Source: Olegusella massiliensis (lineage in GTDB: Bacteria > Actinomycetota > Coriobacteriia > Coriobacteriales > Atopobiaceae). Taken from it: 64,000 nucleotides of DNA. Location of the stretch: contig NZ_FLLS01000002.1 of assembly GCF_900078545.1 (NCBI RefSeq), positions 248,001 to 312,000 of the forward strand. The letters are read 5' to 3'. The position numbers and the translations under genes are program-made. This document shows positions 58,405 to 64,000 of this stretch, in pieces. The notes beneath the pieces are model-generated. The model searched no databases and was not told the DNA's origin. It saw nothing but the letters and a program-made list of their open reading frames with translations. Every line of letters begins with the position of its first letter. Positions within the stretch are counted from its first letter, which is position 1.

Positions 58405-60555
58405 TTAGCCACCTCCAAGATATTTGGAGACATCTATTGTTAAGGGAATCTTGACACCGGTACCAGGTATTTCAATCTCAGCAAAAGTAAAGATGGGACC
58501 ACCCAGCTGGCTAGCCACCTCTCTTGCGAGCACTTGCGCAGCAGCGTCTCCACTATGGGGAAGTTTTTGCACAATTTCACGTACGATACTTAACTGCTCT
58601 CGTCCATCTCCTGCTTTGTCAAGTACTTCTTGGCTATGCACCAGTACAGGCTTTCGAGCTCTCATATCGGCAGGCTCAAAACCAGCAGATTTCACTGTGT
58701 TTGAAATCATCTTTTTTATAGACTGGGCTACTTGTTCACCCATGAGCCAGCCTGCATCATCCAAAAATCCATCTACATAAGATTGCGCAGTCTCAAAAGC
58801 AGATCCGTAGTCCACCAGTAATTTTCCCCAAAGCGCCAAGGCAGACTGGGCAATACCCGCAACTCCAAAACCAGCCTGAGACTCAATACCTGCAAGTACC
58901 TGAGATAAAACAGTACTTCCTTCACTGCTGTTCTCTGGTGCCAAAGTTGCTGCTGAAATTGCAGCACCTGCGGGTAATTTTGCTCCAGGAGAGAACGCAC
59001 CTGTTAGCTCTGCTGGTGTCACGCTGCCCGCATCGCGCATAACCACCGCAACACAACCCCAAGCGCCTGCTGGCACAAAATCAGGTCTTTCAACTGCGAG
59101 AATATCCATAGCCTTCTGAAAAAGGTCATCGCTTTCTTCTGATATTCCTTCAAGTTCTTTTTCTGCAGCTATCTCGTCGTTTCTAGCTCCAAGATAATCA
59201 CGCGATGCATCCACGACAATACGCCAGTAGTGCTCATATCCGTTATTAATATTTGTTGATGCACTGGCAGCACTTGCCTGTGCCTGCACATTCATGCCAC
59301 ATATGGGACAGCAACGTAGTGCGCCTGAATCAATATCGCCCAAAGAGGCGGTACCGGAATATGCACCTGTTGCCCCAGGACAAGCAAGAGAACTATGTAG
59401 CGTATGACCCTCTTCCTCATCTGTGCAGGGCCAAATTGAATCGGTATACAAGCTAGTTGCCTGCACCATTGCCACTGTATGAGGAAGCTCGGGAAGCTGC
59501 ATTTCAACGTAGTCGGGCTTATCTATACATTTTGCTTTTTCCATCTCGCGGGCAGCAAAACGATAAAACTGCTTCCGCGCAGCGCTACGAGTCAGCTCCT
59601 CTACCGAAGACCCATGAGGATGCTCCGAGGTAGTTCGCGTGCGATAGTAATTGAGGGAGCGAATCCTCGCGTAATCAAAACGCCACTCTTTAAAACTTGC
59701 ATAATTTGGATTAAATGCACCAGACAACCCCGCAAGCGTCTGAGCTCGGCTTCTCATGCAATGTGGGTTATCTACACAGTCCGCTCGCCACGCTTTTTCC
59801 TTTGCAGCATCGGCTCGCTCCATTGCATCTTTTTTACGTTCAGAAGCATCTTGGAGTTTCTTAGCGTTGTCCTCTAATTCTTTTCCCAAAAGACCATTAT
59901 CAAGAAAGGAATAATCCGTCTCTGAAGTGAGGGGAAATGGAATTGCGCTACCCACATACTTTAGCTGCTGCGTGCTGTTTGCCGAGGTACATGATGCCGC
60001 ATTTGCCATCACAAGAGCTGGCAAAGCCTTTTCAAGTTTCTGTAAACCTGTCGCAGCGCTTCTTGCAAAATTTCGTCTTAGGTCAAGGATAGAACGACCG
60101 ACATTGATAGTCTCAATAGCAGCTGCATGCGTGATGGGAAGAGCGGACAGTATGAGACCCGTCCCCATAGTTGCCAAACCTGCTAGCCCCATGGAAAGCA
60201 CAATGGCATCACTTACCTGAGCTACTGTCGTAAAGGCAGACACTGCATTTGCACCAGCAAGGGCGGTGGCATCTGCCACTTCTTGAACTTCTGACGCACG
60301 TGAGGTTGACCAAGCAACTGAAGCAGCACCGAATACTAACACCAAACTTACAAGTAAGGCGACCGCCATTGCCACAGTAGTGTAACCACCCTCATCAGAA
60401 ATAAAGATCGACAGCGGTGAACAGTTCGTGGGAGATGGAGCACGCACTAGAGCGTTTTGCTTGGGATTCTTATTGCTGCTGATATCACCTGAATGCATGC
60501 CTATACTCATTGGCACTTTCTTGTCTTTATTTCCAAACACTAACCCAATCCGCAT
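58405..60555 (-). CDS. TadG-like exported Flp-pilus protein
   Basis: A 716-residue protein from ATG 60555 (TTAGGAGG upstream). After a 50-residue cytosolic start comes the TadG-like helix (DEGGYTTVAMAVALLVSLVL) and ADATALAGANAV, then a long exported region with a Cys pair (CCPICGMNV). TadG-type proteins anchor or cap Tad pilus machinery; this one is long for the family. Confidence 0.82.
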   Translation of the reverse strand: MRIGLVFGNKDKKVPMSIGMHSGDISSNKNPKQNALVRAPSPTNCSPLSIFISDEGGYTTVAMAVALLVSLVLVFGAASVAWSTSRASEVQEVADATALAGANAVSAFTTVAQVSDAIVLSMGLAGLATMGTGLILSALPITHAAAIETINVGRSILDLRRNFARSAATGLQKLEKALPALVMANAASCTSANSTQQLKYVGSAIPFPLTSETDYSFLDNGLLGKELEDNAKKLQDASERKKDAMERADAAKEKAWRADCVDNPHCMRSRAQTLAGLSGAFNPNYASFKEWRFDYARIRSLNYYRTRTTSEHPHGSSVEELTRSAARKQFYRFAAREMEKAKCIDKPDYVEMQLPELPHTVAMVQATSLYTDSIWPCTDEEEGHTLHSSLACPGATGAYSGTASLGDIDSGALRCCPICGMNVQAQASAASASTNINNGYEHYWRIVVDASRDYLGARNDEIAAEKELEGISEESDDLFQKAMDILAVERPDFVPAGAWGCVAVVMRDAGSVTPAELTGAFSPGAKLPAGAAISAATLAPENSSEGSTVLSQVLAGIESQAGFGVAGIAQSALALWGKLLVDYGSAFETAQSYVDGFLDDAGWLMGEQVAQSIKKMISNTVKSAGFEPADMRARKPVLVHSQEVLDKAGDGREQLSIVREIVQKLPHSGDAAAQVLAREVASQLGGPIFTFAEIEIPGTGVKIPLTIDVSKYLGGG

Positions 60556-61033
60556 ACGCACCTCCTAACCATTCTGGTCGCATCCGTTCGGTCATATCCA
60601 CCTGCAGTACCAAGCCCGTACCATCGCGCTCATAAAACGCTGAGGCAAAACTTCCAAATAAGGGAAGGGGACGAGCATGACCCGTTATAGAAACACGAAC
60701 ACATCCCCCTTCCCCATCGCTTGTTTTAACTTGCCAATCTCCCTGTCCACCCACATGAAAGAAAGATACTTCTGGCACTGCAGCCAATCTTCTTAGGCTA
60801 AAGTCCTTGCAAGCAGAAAGGTCCGAGTCATTCCGGGCAGTCAAGACAGCGCGAGCTGTTTCTGCAGCGGCACCTCGCATCAGCATCTGCGTATAGAGCA
60901 AGCAAGCAGGTTGCACAAGCAGGGCAATCAATACCATGACACTCGGTATCAACACAGCTGCTTCTATGGTGGATTGACCCAAACTCGCCCTATAGCTGCA
61001 TGTATGCAAGCTATTAGAAAAGGACAAGGTCAT
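60527..61033 (-). CDS. tadE: TadE-like pseudopilin
   Basis: A 168-residue protein with GQSTIEAAVLIPSVMVLIAL near the N-terminus, a prepilin peptidase-type signal with the conserved Glu, followed by an exported domain. I set the start at 61033 (GAGGTC upstream); an ATG nine bases earlier is possible. Confidence 0.82.
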   Translation of the reverse strand: MTLSFSNSLHTCSYRASLGQSTIEAAVLIPSVMVLIALLVQPACLLYTQMLMRGAAAETARAVLTARNDSDLSACKDFSLRRLAAVPEVSFFHVGGQGDWQVKTSDGEGGCVRVSITGHARPLPLFGSFASAFYERDGTGLVLQVDMTERMRPEWLGGAYADWVSVWK

Positions 61034-61259
61034 TGACCTCATTAAGGGTATTTCCTGCACCAAAGAGATGCGATGCTGCCGCCGTCGCCAGCTTGAGCAA
61101 ATGCCCATCCCTGCCCGCATGCCACACTGCAGCAAGACCCACCACCAAGGACAAAAAAGCAAACAGTACCAAGGCATACTCAAGAGTCGATTGACCTTGG
61201 CACATACGAGCTGCTTTGTGCTGTTCGAGATTCCCACTACTCCTCCTTCCCTGACACAT
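61014..61259 (-). CDS. Small Flp/TadE-like prepilin
   Basis: An 81-residue protein with GQSTLEYALVLFAFLSLVVG, a Flp-type class III signal and helix, then a short C-terminus. GGAGGAG precedes the ATG at 61259, inside the upstream gene's end. Confidence 0.75.
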   Translation of the reverse strand: MCQGRRSSGNLEQHKAARMCQGQSTLEYALVLFAFLSLVVGLAAVWHAGRDGHLLKLATAAASHLFGAGNTLNEVNDLVLF

Positions 61260-61812
61260 CTGTCATCTCCTCCTTCCAGGCATCATGATCCATCCGCGTT
61301 ATCTTCAATTTGCTGTGCTCTCCCTCAGCGGATACTATGCAAACGTCAACCCAACGGTCTCCTTGCACCACACAACCCCAAACGCGACCAAACAAATCAA
61401 GATAGTCAGCCGTCACAAGCACACAGTCATTTCTTTTTTTATATGCCTGCATCAACAACTGAGCCTCCTGTGCCATAGAAAACTCAGAGCTTTGCTGCAT
61501 ACAAGCAGAGCTGTGTGTTCGTGGAGCAGTTGCAAGTGATACCAGCAGCTGATCAAGTTCTTCTTCCAAACCTGCTGTATCAGTACGAAAGCTTGGTGCG
61601 GCCTGCTGAGAGGACTCGCCAGACTTGGTTTCTCGACGCTTGTTTACATCCATAGGGTGTCGAGCGCTCTGTGCTTGTGGTTCACTGTCCTGCTTGTCCC
61701 CTATTTTTGGAGCAGGAAATGCAAGCAAATCCACGATGAGAAAAAAGGTTATCGCTGCAAGTGCAAGAACCACATGCCTCGCTCTGCTTGTTTGTCTTTT
61801 TCTACAAACCAT
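61237..61812 (-). CDS. Hypothetical membrane-anchored Tad-locus protein
   Basis: A 191-residue protein from about 61812 with an N-terminal membrane helix (HVVLALAAITFFLIVDLLAF), a polar linker, and a C-terminal domain (CVLVTADYLDLFGRVWGCVV). No family recognised; position between Flp and TadE genes suggests a pilus assembly role. It overlaps the Flp gene's last codons. Confidence 0.6.
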   Translation of the reverse strand: MVCRKRQTSRARHVVLALAAITFFLIVDLLAFPAPKIGDKQDSEPQAQSARHPMDVNKRRETKSGESSQQAAPSFRTDTAGLEEELDQLLVSLATAPRTHSSACMQQSSEFSMAQEAQLLMQAYKKRNDCVLVTADYLDLFGRVWGCVVQGDRWVDVCIVSAEGEHSKLKITRMDHDAWKEEMTDVSGKEE

Positions 61813-62005
61813 TAATACCATCGGCAATGGCTGACCATAGCTCCTGTACCTTGCCACGGAAGGCAATAATGGCAAGAATTGCAATAACTACCAGCACGCC
61901 AACCAAAATCGCGTACTCAGTAGTACCCTGACCTTTCTCATTTGCTAAAGTTTTTGTAACCCAACAACGTAAAGCGTTTATCTGTGCATAAATCCAGTCG
62001 TCCAT
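61802..62005 (-). CDS. flp: Flp family type IVb pilin
   Basis: A 67-residue pilin from ATG 62005 (AAAGGA upstream). NEKGQGTTEYAILVGVLVVI contains the prepilin cleavage site before the TTEY motif and the polymerising helix. It is the probable major subunit of the Tad pilus. Confidence 0.9.
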   Translation of the reverse strand: MDDWIYAQINALRCWVTKTLANEKGQGTTEYAILVGVLVVIAILAIIAFRGKVQELWSAIADGINGL

Positions 62006-62053
62006 AAGCGGTCCTTTCATCCGTATTCTCACATCCTTCATGGATGTAAATAG

Positions 62054-62698
62054 CTATCCCAGAGCTATAGCCGATCCAAGCAAAGGTCCCAATATTGCCA
62101 ATAACATGGCAGGCACAATGAGTGTTCCTAAAGGGATCAGCATTTTTACCGGCACTTTTTCAATTTGTTCTTCTACTTGAGAACGTTGCTCATCACGAAT
62201 TGCCTGTGATTGCTGCTCAAGCACCGCTGCAAGTGGGGAACCAAAAGCAAGCGCTTGAGAAACTGCATCTGAAAAGCGTTTTAAAGCAGCAAGCTCCAAC
62301 TCAGTCGCCAATTCACTCAACGCTTCATCACGAGTTGCGATACCCATACGCCATGAATCCATCGCATGACGAAAGGCAATTGAAAGCTCCGTTGTACTCC
62401 GATTGCAATACAGTTCAAGAGAAGCATCAAACGAAAGTCCTGCAGAAAGCCCCAAAGTCAAAATATCCAGCATTTCAGGCAGGCTCCGCAAACCTTCTGA
62501 GCGCCGCGCTGCCAAACGCGATTGGCGGCGCACTTCCATAATGAATGGCAAACGCCTTTCCACACTCTGGCTCAGCCGATTAAAAAAACGATGAGACGAC
62601 AGTTCCCTTGCATCCTTTTGGGGTAAGCCCAATACCCATACTCCCGCAAAATTGCTTATGCCCGTTGCACCAATAAGCGCAAGTATTGTTATATCCAT
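62054..62698 (-). CDS. tadC: TadC-like inner membrane platform protein
   Basis: A 214-residue T2SF (GspF) domain protein with membrane helices at both ends and LPEMLDILTLGLSAGLSFDA. Shorter than many TadC proteins because the N-terminal membrane region is reduced. Start overlaps the TadB stop. Confidence 0.87.
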   Translation of the reverse strand: MDITILALIGATGISNFAGVWVLGLPQKDARELSSHRFFNRLSQSVERRLPFIMEVRRQSRLAARRSEGLRSLPEMLDILTLGLSAGLSFDASLELYCNRSTTELSIAFRHAMDSWRMGIATRDEALSELATELELAALKRFSDAVSQALAFGSPLAAVLEQQSQAIRDEQRSQVEEQIEKVPVKMLIPLGTLIVPAMLLAILGPLLGSAIALG

Positions 62699-62699
62699 A

Positions 62700-63653
62700 T
62701 CAAATCACCCCTTTCATCAAGCGCCGTACAATAAAGAGCGCCAATCCGTCCATAAGCAATGCAACAATCACGCTTCCTGCTCCTGCTGGGGTGCTAAGTC
62801 CTACTTGAAAATCTGGAGAGAGTAAAGAGAGCAAGGCCACCATAGTGAGTGGAAGGAGACAAACAATCCTCACTGAAAGTCGAACTTGTGCTGTTTTAAC
62901 TGCCAAAAGACGTTCAAGTTCACCTTGCTTTTCTGCAAGCTCTGCAGAGGTTTGCAAAAGACTGCGCAAGGGACTGCCTGTGCGTTGGGATACGAGCAAA
63001 GCAGTAATCACGAGACCCATACGAGGAACTACGAGCTCGTCTTCTAGCAGGCAAAGTGCTTCTTGTACTGAATCACCACAGCGCAGACGCATGGCAACGC
63101 GCGAAAAAGCTTCGGCTGTGGGGCCTTGTCCATGAGAACCCACGTAATCAATTGCCTGCGAAAGCGTCTCGCCAGATGATAAGGCCAACGCGAGAGCTCG
63201 CAAGGCATCAGGCATTTCTTTAGCAAGTTGTATCTCACGCTTGCGTCTGCAGGCAGCATTCCAAATTGGTAGCGCTGCTGCTAGAGCAAATACCGGGACA
63301 CTCATACCAACAAGTGAGCGAGAAAAGAGCAGACATGTAAAAGCTGCAGCGCAATCTGCCAACAACAGTGCAGTGCAGGCTTGCTCTCTACTAAGTAAGG
63401 GCTTTAGCTGTGAGAGCCGGCATGCAAGCACATCAGAAACCGCTCGCCATGCTTGTAACTTTAGGAGTACAGGTACAAGTCCTGCTTGAGAACACATGTC
63501 ACAGACATGAACAAAGAGGCGCCAAACAACTCGCAAGCGAATGCTTGCAGGAGCAAGGAGCTGCGCATTGCCACGATCTATGAGTACAAAGCTAGCAGCC
63601 CAGGTAAGAATGCCGCAGCTTGCGCAAAGAGCTAAGCCAGCATATGCCGCCAT
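62700..63653 (-). CDS. tadB: TadB-like inner membrane platform protein
   Basis: A 317-residue T2SF (GspF) domain protein: several N-terminal membrane helices, then KEMPDALRALALALSSGETL and QRTGSPLRSLLQTSAELAEK. Overlaps the TadA end and has AGGAGGTAA before the ATG. Works with TadC and the ATPase. Confidence 0.9.
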   Translation of the reverse strand: MAAYAGLALCASCGILTWAASFVLIDRGNAQLLAPASIRLRVVWRLFVHVCDMCSQAGLVPVLLKLQAWRAVSDVLACRLSQLKPLLSREQACTALLLADCAAAFTCLLFSRSLVGMSVPVFALAAALPIWNAACRRKREIQLAKEMPDALRALALALSSGETLSQAIDYVGSHGQGPTAEAFSRVAMRLRCGDSVQEALCLLEDELVVPRMGLVITALLVSQRTGSPLRSLLQTSAELAEKQGELERLLAVKTAQVRLSVRIVCLLPLTMVALLSLLSPDFQVGLSTPAGAGSVIVALLMDGLALFIVRRLMKGVI

Positions 63654-64000
63654 CGTGTTACCTCCTCTATGTCAATCACACCCTCTTCCATACCTTGTGC
63701 AATAAAGTCTGGCTCTCGCTTGAGAGTCCATGTATCAGATGCCACGTCATAGGAAACGCACTCATCCAACTGAACGCCTCCCGTAGAGCCGCGGCCAACT
63801 TCAGACATCGCCGTAATGCGGCGCTGACCTGAGGGCAAACGCCTGCCCATCACAATAAAATCGAGGGCACTGGTGATTTGTTCTTCAATGATGTCAGCAG
63901 GCAAATCCATGCCAAACCGTGCCATCAATACTAAGCGCAGTACTGCTTCCTCAGCTGTACCTGCGTGTAGCGTGGTGAGTGAACCGTCATGGCCAGTATT
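63632..64000 (-). CDS. tadA: TadA/CpaF ATPase (partial, N-terminus off window)
   Basis: The frame is open to the right edge and begins NTGHDGSLTTLHAGTAEEAV, a CpaF/TadA secretion-ATPase signature with the conserved His box, and continues RRITAMSEVGRGSTGGVQLD to the stop at 63632. Only the last 122 residues are inside. It powers Flp pilus assembly. Confidence 0.93.
   Translation of the reverse strand, partial: NTGHDGSLTTLHAGTAEEAVLRLVLMARFGMDLPADIIEEQITSALDFIVMGRRLPSGQRRITAMSEVGRGSTGGVQLDECVSYDVASDTWTLKREPDFIAQGMEEGVIDIEEVTRWRHMLA

Overview
The window looks like a chromosomal segment of a moderate-GC actinobacterium of the class Coriobacteriia, most likely the Atopobium/Lancefieldella/Olsenella group (inference from gene content: CarD, KUP, Tat-dependent lipoproteins, a Tad/Flp pilus locus and the general look of the proteins; no rRNA is present to confirm it). 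Four regions can be read.

(1) 1-20430, host housekeeping DNA. A sugar-phosphate SIS-domain enzyme (cut by the window edge) with a short-chain dehydrogenase; a MATE exporter; a phosphohexomutase; an RlmKL-like 23S rRNA methyltransferase with decayed motifs; an S10 peptidase; a KUP potassium transporter; citrate synthase with an ACT-domain partner; an iron alcohol dehydrogenase; CarD; a Tat-exported tannase-like protein that seems to have lost its catalytic residues; acylphosphatase; an exported cyclophilin; and an alpha/beta-hydrolase. A repeat-rich gap (20427-20945) follows.

(2) About 20870-27275, a prophage graveyard. It holds a truncated tyrosine integrase, two broken scaffold genes, the C-terminal end of a MuF-type minor head protein, and a row of short minus-strand units. 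Each unit is a headless C-terminal gene fragment followed by a small gene with its own ribosome binding site, and several end in look-alike terminators. I read it as a store of orphan toxin/immunity cassettes from phage MuF polymorphic toxins. It includes a small HD-type (p)ppGpp-hydrolase-like gene.

(3) 27276-56780, a complete-looking siphovirus prophage of about 29.5 kb in a tRNA-Phe gene, bounded by a 45-bp direct repeat. The order is integrase (+); then on the minus strand, read right to left, early regulators, RusA, Bet, SSB, helicase loader, terminase, portal, a MuF protein carrying a C-terminal HEFGH metalloprotease domain with a coupled 76-residue gene, scaffold, P22-like coat, connectors, tail tube, a programmed -1 frameshift tail chaperone, tape measure, tail tip, holin and endolysin. 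Plus-strand accessory units interrupt it: two small membrane peptides plus a ribbon-helix-helix-like gene (46.1-46.6 kb), a YjzC-like gene (54.5 kb), the CI-like repressor, and an AT-rich cargo gene beside attR. Three palindromic operators and a near-consensus early promoter are visible at 55.18-55.28 kb.

(4) 56905-64000, host DNA with a Tad/Flp pilus operon running leftward: TadA (cut by the edge), TadB, TadC, Flp pilin, several TadE/TadG-like minor pilins, then a DUF192 protein and an FHA-domain protein.

The most interesting signals are the MuF-zincin effector with its putative immunity gene, and the adjacent graveyard, which seems to preserve alternative cassettes of the same kind.
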